From positions 1 through 60,000 of the forward strand of contig NC_016027.1 in NCBI RefSeq assembly GCF_000182745.2: a stretch of DNA of 60,000 nt, read 5' to 3'. Every line of letters begins with the position of its first letter. Within the stretch, counting starts at the first letter, position 1. Positions 30,098-39,073 of this stretch are shown here, piece after piece. The stretch is from Komagataeibacter medellinensis NBRC 3288 (GTDB lineage Bacteria; Pseudomonadota; Alphaproteobacteria; Acetobacterales; Acetobacteraceae). Below the pieces are notes generated by a model. That model saw only the letters and a list, made by a program, of their open reading frames with translations. It searched no databases and had not been told where the DNA came from. A program made the position numbers and the translations under genes.

Positions 30098-31047
30098 TGG
30101 TCCAGAAACAACAGTCTGATGGTATCCGGCAGCTCGTGCGGGTCCGTTATGCCGATGAATGGGTGGGCATTCTTGTCCTTCTGGCCCTTGTCATCCTGTT
30201 TGGCGCGGTCATTGAGGCCGGTGTGCTGCGTGACTGGCTTACGCCAGCGGGCAGGCTGCGGATCGTGCTGCCTGAAGACGGGGTCAGCGGCCTGTCGGTC
30301 GGCGATGACCTGGAGGTCATGGGCATCCATGCCGGCACTGTGCGCCGGGTGCGTATCAACCCCAGTGGGGGTATGTACGCCATTGCCGAAATCGATCCTG
30401 ACATCGAACCCTATATCCGCCATGACAGCACGGCGATCATCCGCAAGCGCTTTGTGGTGGCAGGGGCGAGTTACATCGACATCTCGCGTGGTGTGGGTGA
30501 AAAGCTTGACTGGAGCTATGCGGTGCTTGGTGCCACCAATGCCCCCAACCCGGCTGATACCATTACCCAGACCTTCAGCGATATCCGTGACCGGGTCATT
30601 CCTGTTCTGGACAATGCCCAGCACATGATGGCCATACTGGATGCCACCATTACGGACATGCATGCCGGCAAGGGTTCGATCGGGCGGCTTATGACCAATG
30701 ATGACCTGATCCGTCAGGCCGAGCAGATGATCACCTCCCTGAACGCTACGATTAGCCAGTTGACTCCCATCGAAAAGCAGCTTGGCACCGTAATGGAACG
30801 GGCCAATGCCAGCATGAGCAATGTGCAGAAGGCAACGGGTGACCTGAGCAATGCGACGCCTGCCATTACCCGGAACCTGAAGGATGCGACCCAGCAGCTT
30901 CCGGTCCTGATGGTGCAGGCCCAGACCACCGTGAGCAGCCTGCAGAAACTGGTCGACCAGATGCGCGGCCTGTGGATACTGGGGGGCAGCGGCAACAAGG
31001 TAAAGACAGGGCACGCACGCCTGTCGCCGCAGAAGGTGCAGCCATGA
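30097..31047 (+). CDS. MCE family lipid-binding protein (MlaD-type)
   Basis: This is the periplasmic substrate-binding subunit, anchored in the inner membrane, of an MCE lipid transporter. Of the 316 residues, one membrane segment at about 23-45 (WVGILVLLALVILFGAVIE) is followed by a single MCE domain (about 50-135) containing GLSVGDDLEVMGIHAGTV and VAGASYIDI. A long helical C-terminal region (DNAQHMM..., NATISQLTP, ATQQLPVL) of the kind that forms a tunnel in MCE oligomers completes it. The start overlaps the preceding gene by one base, and the end overlaps the next by four bases. Confidence 0.88.
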   Translation: MVQKQQSDGIRQLVRVRYADEWVGILVLLALVILFGAVIEAGVLRDWLTPAGRLRIVLPEDGVSGLSVGDDLEVMGIHAGTVRRVRINPSGGMYAIAEIDPDIEPYIRHDSTAIIRKRFVVAGASYIDISRGVGEKLDWSYAVLGATNAPNPADTITQTFSDIRDRVIPVLDNAQHMMAILDATITDMHAGKGSIGRLMTNDDLIRQAEQMITSLNATISQLTPIEKQLGTVMERANASMSNVQKATGDLSNATPAITRNLKDATQQLPVLMVQAQTTVSSLQKLVDQMRGLWILGGSGNKVKTGHARLSPQKVQP

Positions 31048-31931
31048 AAATGAAGAAAGAATATCTGGCGCTGGGTCTAGCGCTCACGCTGGCCGAATGC
31101 GGTGGGGGTGGCGGTCAGGCTGTCTCCCCCGGCGATACAACCCTGGCACAGGACATGGATACCGGGCGTGATGCCGTCGGACTGGAGCGGCTTGCCGTGG
31201 CGGAACAGCAGTACCGGGCGGCAGGCCAGCGTGCGCTGGCCCGTGATGATGTGACGGCAATTGGCGATGCAGGCTACAACCTTGCCACCGTACAGTTGAA
31301 CGAGAACAAGCCGACTGATGCACTCACCACGATCACGGCCACCCGTTCCGCTCTGGCTACGCGTGGGCAGACGGCAGATGATGCCGGGCTTGATCTGGTT
31401 CAGGCCGGGGCACTCCATCGCCTGGGGCGGGAGAATGAGGCCGCTGCCGCTGCCGTCCGTGCTGCGGCCGGTCAGGACACGGATGTTACGGAAAAGGCCC
31501 AGCTTGTGCGTGGCCTGATTGCCGATGATAGCGGAGACCACGCCACTCTGGCCTCCGTCGCAGCCTATTTTGCCACCCTGACGGGCAAGGTGCCCGATAG
31601 CTGGACCGCCGACGCCCGGGAGGTCGAGGCCCGTAACCTGTTGGCCACTGCCGGTAGCAGCCAGACAGCCTGGCAGGATGCCATGCAGGCCGCGACAATC
31701 CGTCAGACACATGTAGATTATCGTGATATGGCGCGTGCACTCGGTGTTGCAGCCCGCGCGGCCGACCGTTCTGGCAACACGCAGGCGGCTGCCCAGCTTT
31801 ATGTACGTGCCAGCCAGAGTGCCCGTCAGGCGGGTGATACGGTTGCGGCCGATCGCTGGGCAAAGCAGGCGGGTTCTGCGGCAGCGGTTGATCCGTTTGT
31901 GGAACCTGCGGCCCCCGCGCGCAAAAAATAA
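31044..31931 (+). CDS. putative lipoprotein with TPR-like helices, MCE operon partner
   Basis: This 295-residue exported protein begins MKMKKEYLALGLALTLAEC. A positively charged start, a hydrophobic core and a Cys at 19 fit a lipoprotein signal, but the residue before Cys is Glu (LAEC), not the usual small residue. The rest is Ala-rich and helical, with repeated units (AGYNLATVQLNENKPTDALTT, AGALHRLGRENEAAAA, RASQSARQAGDTVAADR) that look like tetratricopeptide repeats. The ATG overlaps the MCE stop. By position it may be the periplasmic or outer-membrane partner of the MCE transporter (MlaA, MlaC or PqiC place), but it shows no similarity to those that I recognise. Confidence 0.65.
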   Translation: MKMKKEYLALGLALTLAECGGGGGQAVSPGDTTLAQDMDTGRDAVGLERLAVAEQQYRAAGQRALARDDVTAIGDAGYNLATVQLNENKPTDALTTITATRSALATRGQTADDAGLDLVQAGALHRLGRENEAAAAAVRAAAGQDTDVTEKAQLVRGLIADDSGDHATLASVAAYFATLTGKVPDSWTADAREVEARNLLATAGSSQTAWQDAMQAATIRQTHVDYRDMARALGVAARAADRSGNTQAAAQLYVRASQSARQAGDTVAADRWAKQAGSAAAVDPFVEPAAPARKK

Positions 31932-31963
31932 AGCGGCCCGTTATAGGGGCCTGTAAATCAGGG

Positions 31964-32019
31964 AAAAGTTTTTAGACATCGCCTTCTGGCAAGAAGGCGG
32001 TGTTTCCTGACGCTTTCTG
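31964..32019 (+). repeat. degenerate intergenic hairpin repeat, copy 3
   Basis: AAAAGTTTTTAG is followed by a perfect 8-bp hairpin CGCCTTCT-GGCA-AGAAGGCG (31980-31999), then GTGTTTCCTGACGCTTTCTG. It shares order and partial sequence with the copies at 16258 and 21081 and is the best-formed hairpin of the three. Confidence 0.45.
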
Positions 32020-32145
32020 TACAAAGCTTTACCCAAGACGTTCTGAACGATTGCAGGGTCTTTTCCAGCTGGGCTTTTCAAACCCTTTCGAGGGGAATGC
32101 CACTTCTGGAAAAAACGACATCCGAGCCTTCTATTTTCATGAATG

Positions 32146-32168
32146 GACTGTTTTGAAACAGTCTTTTT
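32146..32168 (+). terminator. intrinsic terminator downstream of the MCE operon
   Basis: GACTGTTT (32146-32153) pairs with AAACAGTC (32156-32163), followed at once by TTTTT (32164-32168). It lies on the plus strand about 215 bases after the lipoprotein gene and before the converging sulP end. It fits a rho-independent terminator for the 26140-31931 operon. Confidence 0.7.
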
Positions 32169-32264
32169 CCAGATAGTCTCTGCTCCTGCCTTCGGCGGGA
32201 GCAGTCTGTGCAGGCTGGGTTGCCCGATGGAGTCTGGCTGTTCCGGTCGCCCTGCTGCCGTGCG

Positions 32265-33725
32265 TCAGGGCAGGCCTTGTAGCCTGGTATGGCGGCTGAG
32301 CAGGGTGCTGGTGGCACTGTTCAGGCCAATAATCTGGACCTGCATGCCTTGTATTTTCATTTTTTCCACCAGTTCCTCCAGCATACCGGCTGCCGTCATG
32401 TCCCACAGATGGGCGTGTGTGAGGTCGATGGTGATGTGGCGGGCCGTATCATGCAGGTCAAAGGCATCGGCAAAGCTGTCGGATGAGGCAAAGAAGACCT
32501 GTCCGTTCACTATGTAATTACGGGCGGTTCCATCGGCGGAGAGCGTGCAGGTGACCGTAAGCATGCTGGAGACCTGAAAGGCAAAGAACAGACCATTGAG
32601 CAGCACACCCACCGCAACCCCTGCCGCAAGGTCATGCGTACCGACAACCACGGCAACCGTGGCCAGCATGATGACGCTGGTGGTGCGCGGGTGGTGCGCA
32701 AGATCGCGCAGCGAGGACCATGAGAACGTACTGGCTGAGACCATGATCATGATCGCAACCAGGGCTGCCACCGGTACCTGCGCTACCCACGGGCGTAGTG
32801 CGACCATGAGCAGCAGCAGGAAGGTGCCCGCCATGAAGGTGGAAAGCCGTCCCCGCCCGCCATAGCGCAGGTTGCCCACCGTCTGGCCAATCATACCGCA
32901 ACCCGCGATGCCGCCAAACAGACCGACTGCGATATTGGCTACGCCAAGGCCCACGCATTCGCGTTGCTTGCTGCTGTGTGTCTCGGTCAGGTCATCTACC
33001 ACGCGGGCGGTCATCATGGATTCCAGCACGCCTACACTCGCCATGGCCAGTGCATAGGGGGCGATGATGCCCAGCGTTGCCGGCGAGAACGGCACATCGG
33101 GCCAGACCAGGTGCGGCAGGCTGTCAGGCAGGTGGCCAAGGTCGGCCACGGTATGCAACGGCATGGGATACAGTATGGACACCACCGTCAGCACCACAAT
33201 ACAGATTAGTGGCGAGGGAATGGTCGAGAAGAAACGTGGCACGGAATAGATGATCGCAAGCCCAAGCGCGATCATGGCGTAGGTATGCCATGTCACATGC
33301 AGCATATGCGGCATCTGTGCCGAAAAGATCAGGATGGCCAGCGCGTTGACAAAGCCGGTCCGCACGGGGCGCGAGACGTAGCGCATCAGCACATGCAGGC
33401 GCAGGATACCAAAAACCACCTGCAGCAGCCCGCACAGCAGGGTTGCCGCCAGCAGGTATTGTACGCCATGGGCGCGCACCAGCGCTGCCGCCACCAGCGC
33501 CACCGACCCGGCTGCCCCCGATATCATGCCCGGTCGGCCGCCGGTCAGCGCGATCACCACGCTGATGACGAAGGAGGCATACAATCCCACCGCCGGGTCC
33601 ACGCCTGCCACGAAGGAAAAGGCGATCACTTCGGGGATCAGCGCAAAAGTTCCGACCATGCCGGCCAATGTGTCGCGCGAGATGTTGCCGAACCATTCCT
33701 GGCGGTAACGGGTAAGGGCTGACAT
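32265..33725 (-). CDS. SulP/SLC26 family anion transporter with STAS domain
   Basis: This is an inner-membrane anion transporter or symporter (sulfate, bicarbonate or other anions). The 486-residue protein has about 10-12 hydrophobic segments and the SulP features FALIPEVIAFSFVAGVDPAVGLYA and the GGRPGMISGAAGSVALV loop. A C-terminal STAS domain starts near residue 390 (YIVNGQVFFASSDSF, ITIDLTHAHLWDMTA). It lies 31 bases downstream of queD on the same strand, so it may be the distal gene of the que operon, though its function is not obviously linked. The substrate cannot be told from sequence. Confidence 0.88.
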   Translation of the reverse strand: MSALTRYRQEWFGNISRDTLAGMVGTFALIPEVIAFSFVAGVDPAVGLYASFVISVVIALTGGRPGMISGAAGSVALVAAALVRAHGVQYLLAATLLCGLLQVVFGILRLHVLMRYVSRPVRTGFVNALAILIFSAQMPHMLHVTWHTYAMIALGLAIIYSVPRFFSTIPSPLICIVVLTVVSILYPMPLHTVADLGHLPDSLPHLVWPDVPFSPATLGIIAPYALAMASVGVLESMMTARVVDDLTETHSSKQRECVGLGVANIAVGLFGGIAGCGMIGQTVGNLRYGGRGRLSTFMAGTFLLLLMVALRPWVAQVPVAALVAIMIMVSASTFSWSSLRDLAHHPRTTSVIMLATVAVVVGTHDLAAGVAVGVLLNGLFFAFQVSSMLTVTCTLSADGTARNYIVNGQVFFASSDSFADAFDLHDTARHITIDLTHAHLWDMTAAGMLEELVEKMKIQGMQVQIIGLNSATSTLLSRHTRLQGLP

Positions 33726-33756
33726 AAGTAGGACGGAACCTTTCAGGACTTGATAT

Positions 33757-34284
33757 TCAGGTATCGGTGATGGTCATGTCCGCGCGGCGCCACCAGCACT
33801 GCCCGGCGGGGCGGGGTTGTGGCAGCATGGCAAGCGGGTCGCCGCTGTAGCGGATAGTGTTGGTGGGCGTTTCGTCAATTTCGATGAGTGCGCAGGTCAG
33901 CACCCCGCCATCAGCGGCCAGGAACGCATTGAGCTTGGCCATGAGCAGGCAGGCCAGCAGTTCCGTCGTGGGGTCGCCCGGCGTGACCAGTATGCGCCGG
34001 GCGCGCTGCGGCTCATGCTGCATGAACCAGCCCAGCAGCGGGTCATCCTGCGCCAGTTGCAGGGCATGGTCGACATGGTTGTCAATGAACTGGTGCCACA
34101 CACTTTTTGCGCGCTGGAAAGGCAGGACCATGTTCGTCCGGCCGTCAAGCGCGCCGGGTTGCGTGGCCCGCAGGCTCACACGGACATATTCGTTATGGCC
34201 ATGGGGCAGGGCGCAGCGTTCGCTCTCGCCCGCCAGCAGGCGGTGCGCCATGGAAAAGCGGCGGGTAAAGACCAGTTCAAACAT
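33757..34284 (-). CDS. queD: 6-carboxy-5,6,7,8-tetrahydropterin synthase QueD
   Basis: QueD converts dihydroneopterin triphosphate to 6-carboxytetrahydropterin, the second step to the queuosine precursor preQ0. Of the 175 residues, the zinc ligands are in FSMAHRLL and the HGH motif, and the catalytic Cys is in RCALPHGH. The conserved late Glu is in [13 protein letters not shown]. The ATG at 34284 overlaps the end of queC by 8 bases; the longer frame to 34410 is queC antiframe and not used. The family belongs to the PTPS/QueD fold; neighbours queC and queE settle the assignment. Confidence 0.9.
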   Translation of the reverse strand: MFELVFTRRFSMAHRLLAGESERCALPHGHNEYVRVSLRATQPGALDGRTNMVLPFQRAKSVWHQFIDNHVDHALQLAQDDPLLGWFMQHEPQRARRILVTPGDPTTELLACLLMAKLNAFLAADGGVLTCALIEIDETPTNTIRYSGDPLAMLPQPRPAGQCWWRRADMTITDT

Positions 34285-35014
34285 GGCGGCTTTTCTCCGC
34301 AAAGCGCTCCCATCCCGCCTGGCGCAACTGGCAGGCGGGGCAGGTGCCGCAACCATGACCCCAGGCATGCAGCGTACCACGCGTGCCCAGGTAGCAACTG
34401 TGGCTTTCACGGTTGATCAGCCCGACCAGCGCTTCCCCCCCAAGTGTCTGGGCCAGTTCCCATGTCTGCGCCTTATCCAGCCACATGAGCGGGGTGTGCA
34501 GCACGTAATGGCTGGCCATGCCAAGGTTGAGGGTAACCTGTAGGGACTTGATCGTGTCGTCCCGGCAGTCGGGGTAGCCGGAATAATCCGTTTCGCACAC
34601 GCCGGTTATTATGTGGCGGATATTGCGCCGGGCTGCGAGGGCTGCGGCAAAGGTCAGGAATATCAGGTTACGACCGGGCACGAAGGTATTGGGTAGGCCG
34701 TTTTCATTAAGCGTGATCTCGGCCTCACGCGTCAGCGCCGTGTCCGACACATGGCCAAGAGCCGCAAGGTCCAGCGTATGGTCCGCCCCCAGGCGCTGCG
34801 CCCAGTGCGGTTTCTCGCTCGCCATGCCCCGGCGCAGGGTGTCGCGGCATTCCAGTTCCACCGCATGGCGTTGCCCGTAATCGAAGCCCAGCGTTTCCAC
34901 CCGGCCAAATCGCGCCAACGCCCATGCCAGGCAGGTGGCTGAATCCTGCCCGCCGGAGAACAGGACCAGTGCGGCTTCCCGCGCGGGGATGGAGGGAGGG
35001 GGGGAGACGCTCAT
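34277..35014 (-). CDS. queC: 7-cyano-7-deazaguanine synthase QueC
   Basis: QueC makes preQ0 from 7-carboxy-7-deazaguanine with ATP and ammonia. The 245-residue protein has the PP-loop SGGQDS (residues 20-25) and a C-terminal zinc cluster with cysteines in HSCYLG and [12 protein letters not shown]. The ATG at 35014 is one base from the end of queE; its 3' end overlaps queD. queE-queC-queD form one minus-strand unit. queF is not in the window. Confidence 0.95.
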   Translation of the reverse strand: MSVSPPPSIPAREAALVLFSGGQDSATCLAWALARFGRVETLGFDYGQRHAVELECRDTLRRGMASEKPHWAQRLGADHTLDLAALGHVSDTALTREAEITLNENGLPNTFVPGRNLIFLTFAAALAARRNIRHIITGVCETDYSGYPDCRDDTIKSLQVTLNLGMASHYVLHTPLMWLDKAQTWELAQTLGGEALVGLINRESHSCYLGTRGTLHAWGHGCGTCPACQLRQAGWERFAEKSRHV

Positions 35015-35015
35015 G

Positions 35016-35651
35016 TCAGGGTATCCCGATCAGCTTGTGGGTCTGCAATGAAAGACGCCATTGCGGATGATGCAGGCAATAGTCAACTGTGGCACGTGTA
35101 TTGTAATCGCGCGCGGCGTTATCCATCGGCTGGAGCCAGAACTGCCTGAAGTCCAGCCCGGCCACCTGTTCGGGTAGCAGATCGGGCTGGGGGTAGACCA
35201 GCTTGAGTTCATGGCCATGGGTCTGCACCAGTGGCGTGCCCGCCTTGGGGCTGACGCAGATCCAGTCAATGCCGGCGGGGGCGGGCAGCGTACCGTTGGT
35301 TTCCACCGCAATCTCAAAACCACGCGCATGCATGGCCGCGACCAGTGCGCCATCAAGCTGGAGCAGGGGCTCACCGCCGGTAAAGACCACGAAGGCAGCT
35401 TTCCTGTCCGGTGCGGGCCAATGGGTGGCAATGGCATCGGCCAGTGTATCGGCGGTGGTAAACCGACCGCCACCGGGACCATCAGTGCCGATGAAATCCG
35501 TATCACAGAACCGGCAGGCTGCCTGTGCCCGGTCACGCTCCAGCCCCGACCACAGGTTGCACCCTGCAAAGCGGCAGAATACCGCCGTGCGGCCCGCATG
35601 GGCGCCCTCACCCTGCAGGGTGGGGAAGATTTCCTTTACGGTGTAGGACAT
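35016..35651 (-). CDS. queE: 7-carboxy-7-deazaguanine synthase QueE (radical SAM)
   Basis: QueE is a radical SAM enzyme that contracts 6-carboxytetrahydropterin to 7-carboxy-7-deazaguanine. The 211-residue protein starts [16 protein letters not shown], the usual N-terminus. The cluster cysteines are Cys31, Cys46 and Cys49 in the extended CX14CX2C spacing seen in many proteobacterial QueE proteins rather than CX3CX2C. FTGGEP is the SAM-binding glycine motif. An ATG at 35672 would add seven residues and is less likely. It heads the que operon 84 bases after bioB. Confidence 0.93.
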   Translation of the reverse strand: MSYTVKEIFPTLQGEGAHAGRTAVFCRFAGCNLWSGLERDRAQAACRFCDTDFIGTDGPGGGRFTTADTLADAIATHWPAPDRKAAFVVFTGGEPLLQLDGALVAAMHARGFEIAVETNGTLPAPAGIDWICVSPKAGTPLVQTHGHELKLVYPQPDLLPEQVAGLDFRQFWLQPMDNAARDYNTRATVDYCLHHPQWRLSLQTHKLIGIP

Positions 35652-35735
35652 GTTCCAGATTTCATACTGCACGCGGCCATTACGGGCCAGCGTGGGAAAA
35701 TGTCCCAGCCGGTCCCGCGTCCGGCTGCGTCGGGT

Positions 35736-36752
35736 TCAGCCCTGTTGGTGGGAAGTATGCATGCCCAGCCGGTCCAGCAACTGCCGGTCGCGCAGGGCTG
35801 CGGGATTGGGGGTGGTCAGCAGCCGCTCGCCATAGAAAATGGAATTGGCACCGGCAAGGAAGCACAGTGTCTGCGCTTCATCCGTCATATCCTCGCGGCC
35901 TGCGGCAAGGCGCACACGGCTGGTGGGCATGGTGATGCGGGCGGCCGCAATGGTACGGACGAATTCGATCGGGTCGACCGTTTCCCCGGTTCGTTCGGCA
36001 AGGGGGGTACCCTCCACTCGGACCAGCATGTTGATCGGCACGCTCTCGGGGTGGCGGGGCAGACTGGCGAGTGTTGCGATCATGCCCGCGCGGTCGGTGC
36101 TGTCCTCGCCCATGCCGACAATGCCACCACAGCAGACATTGATGCCCGCATCGCGCACGTTTTCCAGCGTGTCGAGCCGGTCCTGGAAGGTGCGGGTGGA
36201 GATGATGTCCCCATAATATTCGGGCGAGGTATCGATGTTGTGGTTGTAGTAGTCCAGCCCGGCATCCTTGAGCCTGTGTGCCTGGGTGTTATCAAGCATG
36301 CCCAGTGTCACGCAGCTTTCCAGTCCCAGCGCCTTTACACCTTCGATCATGGCGCACACGGTTTCAAGGTCATGTTCCTTGGGGCTGCGCCATGCCGCTC
36401 CCATGCAGAAGCGTGCGGCGCCAGCGGCCTTTGCCGCACGGGCTTCCTTCAGCACTTCTTCCACAGCCATCAGGCGGCTGGCTTTCACGCCGCCGTCCTC
36501 GTGCATGGCACTCTGCGGGCAGTAGGCGCAGTCCTCGGGACAGCCGCCAGTCTTGATGGACAGCAGGGTGGAAATCTGCATTTCCGTGGGGTCGAAACGC
36601 GCACGGTGCACGGTCTGTGCGCGGTAGATCAGGTCGGGGAAGGGCAGGGCCATGAGGGCCGCGACTTCATCGCGCGTCCAGTCCGTCCTGACGGCAGGCA
36701 GGCTGGTGGGGCCGACATGCGGCAGGGTGTCCGGGCTGCTCCCATCGGGCAT
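35736..36752 (-). CDS. bioB: biotin synthase
   Basis: BioB inserts sulfur into dethiobiotin using a 4Fe-4S radical SAM cluster and a second iron-sulfur cluster. Of the 338 residues, the radical SAM motif is CPEDCAYC (Cys71, Cys75, Cys78). [12 protein letters not shown] and the [10 protein letters not shown] segment are typical. ATG 36752 has AGGAG eight bases upstream, which decides it over the upstream codon at 36806. The other biotin genes are not in the window. A 15-base dyad with GGCACAG and CTGTGCC arms lies 38 bases upstream and could be an operator. Confidence 0.95.
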   Translation of the reverse strand: MPDGSSPDTLPHVGPTSLPAVRTDWTRDEVAALMALPFPDLIYRAQTVHRARFDPTEMQISTLLSIKTGGCPEDCAYCPQSAMHEDGGVKASRLMAVEEVLKEARAAKAAGAARFCMGAAWRSPKEHDLETVCAMIEGVKALGLESCVTLGMLDNTQAHRLKDAGLDYYNHNIDTSPEYYGDIISTRTFQDRLDTLENVRDAGINVCCGGIVGMGEDSTDRAGMIATLASLPRHPESVPINMLVRVEGTPLAERTGETVDPIEFVRTIAAARITMPTSRVRLAAGREDMTDEAQTLCFLAGANSIFYGERLLTTPNPAALRDRQLLDRLGMHTSHQQG

Positions 36753-36789
36753 CGGTCTGGCTCCTGTGGCGATGATAAAGGTAGAAAAC

Positions 36790-36804
36790 GGCACAGGCTG
36801 TGCC
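36790..36804. promoter_or_regulatory. short dyad upstream of bioB
   Basis: GGCACAG and CTGTGCC arms around a single G form a perfect dyad, 38 bases before the bioB ATG. It could bind a repressor, but no biotin regulator consensus that I can confirm is present. Confidence 0.25.
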
Positions 36805-36806
36805 AT

Positions 36807-36854
36807 AGAAAACCGGCAATGACCACATTTTTATCGTTATGGGGTCATTGCCGG
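36807..36854 (-). terminator. intrinsic terminator downstream of sucD
   Basis: A perfect 12-bp stem (CCGGCAATGACC at 36813-36824 and GGTCATTGCCGG at 36843-36854) with an 18-base loop is followed on the minus strand by TTTTC. It lies just past the sucD stop and before bioB, so it should end the sucC-sucD transcript and separate it from bioB. Confidence 0.7.
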
Positions 36855-36861
36855 GACGGGG

Positions 36862-36904
36862 GATCAGCGCCGGGTAGATCAGCGCCGACTGGATCAGCCC
36901 AGAA
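36862..36904 (-). repeat. 15-bp tandem repeat at the sucD 3' end
   Basis: GATCAGCGCCG at 36862 and 36877, and GATCAGCCC at 36892, are spaced exactly 15 bases apart. The last unit contains the sucD stop codon, so the two others repeat the stop region just after the gene. It looks like a small duplication rather than a regulatory element. Confidence 0.5.
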
Positions 36905-37766
36905 CGCGCGCCAATGTCACGCCCAGTTCGGCCGGGCTGTGGGAGATATGGATTCCGGCCTCGCGCATGGCCTCGATCTTGGCGCTGGCGGTCTCGTGGC
37001 CGCCGGTAATCACGGCACCGGCGTGACCCATGCGGCGCCCCGGGGGGGCGGTGGCACCGGCAATGAAGCCCACCACCGGCTTGCGCGTGCCGCTGGCGCG
37101 GATCAGTTCGGCGCCATCAATTTCGGACGTGCCACCGATTTCACCGATCATAACGATGGAATGGGTGTCGGGGTCCGCAATCATGCGTTCGAGCACATCG
37201 GTGAAGTCCATGCCCTTGACCGGATCGCCGCCAATGCCGACGCAGGTGCTCTGTCCCTGACCAATGGCGGAAGTCTGGGCCACGGCCTCATAGGTCAGGG
37301 TGCCCGAGCGCGAGACGATGCCCACATGCCCACGGCGGTGTATCGGGCCGGGCATGATGCCGATCTTGCATTCATCCGGCGTGATGATGCCGGGGCAGTT
37401 CGGGCCGATCAGCAGGCTGTCGGAACATTCAAGGGCCGCGCGCACACGCACCATGTCCTGCACCGGGATGCCTTCGGTAATGCATACGATCAGCGGGATG
37501 CCGGCGGCAATCGCCTCAAGGATCGCATCTGCGGCGCCTGCGGGCGGCACGTAGATGACGGAAGCCTCGGCCCCGGTGGCCTCACGCGCCTGCGCCACGG
37601 TATCGAACACTGGCAGGCCAAGGTGCTGGCTGCCGCCCTTGCCCGGTGTGACACCACCGACCATGCGGGTGCCGTAGGCAATGGCCTGTTCGGTATGAAA
37701 GGTGCCCTGCGCGCCGGTGAAACCCTGCGTGATGACCCGGGTGGACTTGTTGACGAGAATGGACAT
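36894..37766 (-). CDS. sucD: succinate--CoA ligase alpha subunit
   Basis: SucD is the alpha subunit of succinyl-CoA synthetase, making ATP or GTP from succinyl-CoA in the TCA cycle. Of the 290 residues, the CoA-binding Rossmann part begins with [10 protein letters not shown]. The phosphohistidine is His248 in [10 protein letters not shown], and the conserved GPNCPGII is present. It follows sucC by 4 bases on the same strand. A malate-CoA ligase is a homologous alternative; the sequence as a whole looks like SucD. Confidence 0.93.
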   Translation of the reverse strand: MSILVNKSTRVITQGFTGAQGTFHTEQAIAYGTRMVGGVTPGKGGSQHLGLPVFDTVAQAREATGAEASVIYVPPAGAADAILEAIAAGIPLIVCITEGIPVQDMVRVRAALECSDSLLIGPNCPGIITPDECKIGIMPGPIHRRGHVGIVSRSGTLTYEAVAQTSAIGQGQSTCVGIGGDPVKGMDFTDVLERMIADPDTHSIVMIGEIGGTSEIDGAELIRASGTRKPVVGFIAGATAPPGRRMGHAGAVITGGHETASAKIEAMREAGIHISHSPAELGVTLARVLG

Positions 37767-37770
37767 TCAA

Positions 37771-38970
37771 TCAGGCTCCCGCATGACGGACGGCGGATAC
37801 GATCTTGCGGGCGGCATCGCCCAGATCATCGGCGGGGATGATGGTCAGGCCGGATTCAGCCAGAAGCGCCTTGCCGCGTTCGACATTCGTGCCCGCCAGG
37901 CGCACCACCAGGGGCACATTCAGCCCCGTCTCGTGCGAGGCGGCGATGATGGCTTCCGCAATCACGTCGCAGCGCATGATTCCACCGAAGATGTTGACAA
38001 GGATGCCGCGCACCTTGGGGTCGCCGATCAGGATGCGGAAGGCCGCCGCCACGCGCTCTTTCGATGCGCCACCACCCACATCAAGGAAGTTGGCCGGCTC
38101 CTCGCCTTCCATCTTGATGATGTCCATCGTCGCCATGGCCAGACCCGCGCCATTGACCATACAGCCGATATTGCCGTCCAGGCCGACATAGGCCAGCCCG
38201 TATCCGGCGGCTTCGCGCTCACGCGGGTCTTCTTCGTGCTCATCACGCAGCTTTGCCAGTTCGGGGTGGCGGAACAGCGCGTTTTCATCGAACGACATCT
38301 TGGCGTCCAGCGCCAGCAGGTCGCCCGCCCCGGTCACCACCAGCGGATTGATCTCCACAATCGCGGCATCCAGGTCGGTAAAGGCGTTATAGGCGGAACG
38401 CACGATGTTCTGGAACGCTCTGATCTCGCGCCCTGTCAGGCCAAGACGCACGGCAAGGTCACGTGACTGGTAATCACACAGGCCCTTCGCAGGGTCGATA
38501 TATTCCTTGAGGATACGTTCGGGCGTGCGCGCCGCGACTTCCTCGATCTCCATGCCGCCATCAGGGGAGGCAACAATGACGATCTGGCCGCTTACCCGGT
38601 CCACCAGCATGGAGAAATACAGTTCGCGCGCGATGTCGCAGCCGGACTCGATATACAGCGTGCGGACCATGCGACCCGCGGGCCCGGTCTGTTTGGTGAC
38701 CAGTATTTCACCCAGCATGGCCCCGGCGGCCTCACTCACCTCATCAAGGCTGCGGGCCAGGCGCACGCCGCCCCTGCCTTCGGGGTTGCTGGCAAAATGC
38801 CCCGCACCACGTCCGCCCGCATGGATCTGAGCCTTGACCACCGTAACGGGCGCAGCAAGGCTACGGGCGGCATCCAGGGCTTGCGCTGCGGAGGTGGCGG
38901 CACGGCCTTCAGGCACGGGCATGCCGTAGGAGCGCAGCAGCGCCTTTGCCTGATATTCGTGAATATTCAT
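37771..38970 (-). CDS. sucC: succinate--CoA ligase beta subunit
   Basis: SucC is the ATP-grasp beta subunit of succinyl-CoA synthetase. The 399-residue protein begins [16 protein letters not shown], with the ATP-grasp lysine in [21 protein letters not shown], and the [10 protein letters not shown] loop that meets the alpha subunit. ATG 38970 is the conserved start; a codon at 38982 is also open. It is the first gene of sucCD and is divergent from the ferritin-like gene across 186 bases that hold a palindrome. Confidence 0.94.
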   Translation of the reverse strand: MNIHEYQAKALLRSYGMPVPEGRAATSAAQALDAARSLAAPVTVVKAQIHAGGRGAGHFASNPEGRGGVRLARSLDEVSEAAGAMLGEILVTKQTGPAGRMVRTLYIESGCDIARELYFSMLVDRVSGQIVIVASPDGGMEIEEVAARTPERILKEYIDPAKGLCDYQSRDLAVRLGLTGREIRAFQNIVRSAYNAFTDLDAAIVEINPLVVTGAGDLLALDAKMSFDENALFRHPELAKLRDEHEEDPREREAAGYGLAYVGLDGNIGCMVNGAGLAMATMDIIKMEGEEPANFLDVGGGASKERVAAAFRILIGDPKVRGILVNIFGGIMRCDVIAEAIIAASHETGLNVPLVVRLAGTNVERGKALLAESGLTIIPADDLGDAARKIVSAVRHAGA

Positions 38971-39030
38971 TTGGCGACCCAATCTGTCGTTCTTATTGGC
39001 GGTGTCGGGCTACGCCCCTAGCACGATTTG

Positions 39031-39047
39031 GCTTCGCAATGACAGGG
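39031..39047. repeat. GCTTCGCAATGACA-type dispersed element (remnant)
   Basis: GCTTCGCAATGACAGGG resembles a short motif that recurs as an intergenic repeat in many bacterial genomes. A single degenerate copy is present here. Nearby GGGCTACGCCCC forms a small hairpin. Confidence 0.25.
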
Positions 39048-39073
39048 GTGGGATACAGGCAGAATTGGCGTAA

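Larger units (their letters stand above)
31932..32264. other. 333-bp convergent intergenic region, hairpin-rich
   Basis: No gene is seen. It holds a short hairpin just after the lipoprotein stop (GGCCC 31935-31939, GGGCC 31947-31951), repeat copy 3 (31964-32019) and an intrinsic terminator (32146-32168). It also holds a strong 11-bp hairpin (CTGCTCCTGCC, TTC loop, GGCGGGAGCAG at about 32189-32213) that lies downstream of sulP on the other strand. Confidence 0.6.

Noticed and set aside
35652-35735. PreQ1 riboswitch upstream of queE
   Set aside because: No preQ1-I or preQ1-II core was seen; the only structure is a short TGGGA/TCCCA hairpin.
36862-36904. CRISPR-like array
   Set aside because: Units of 15 bases with only three copies and 4-base spacers; no cas genes; it is a tandem duplication at a gene end.
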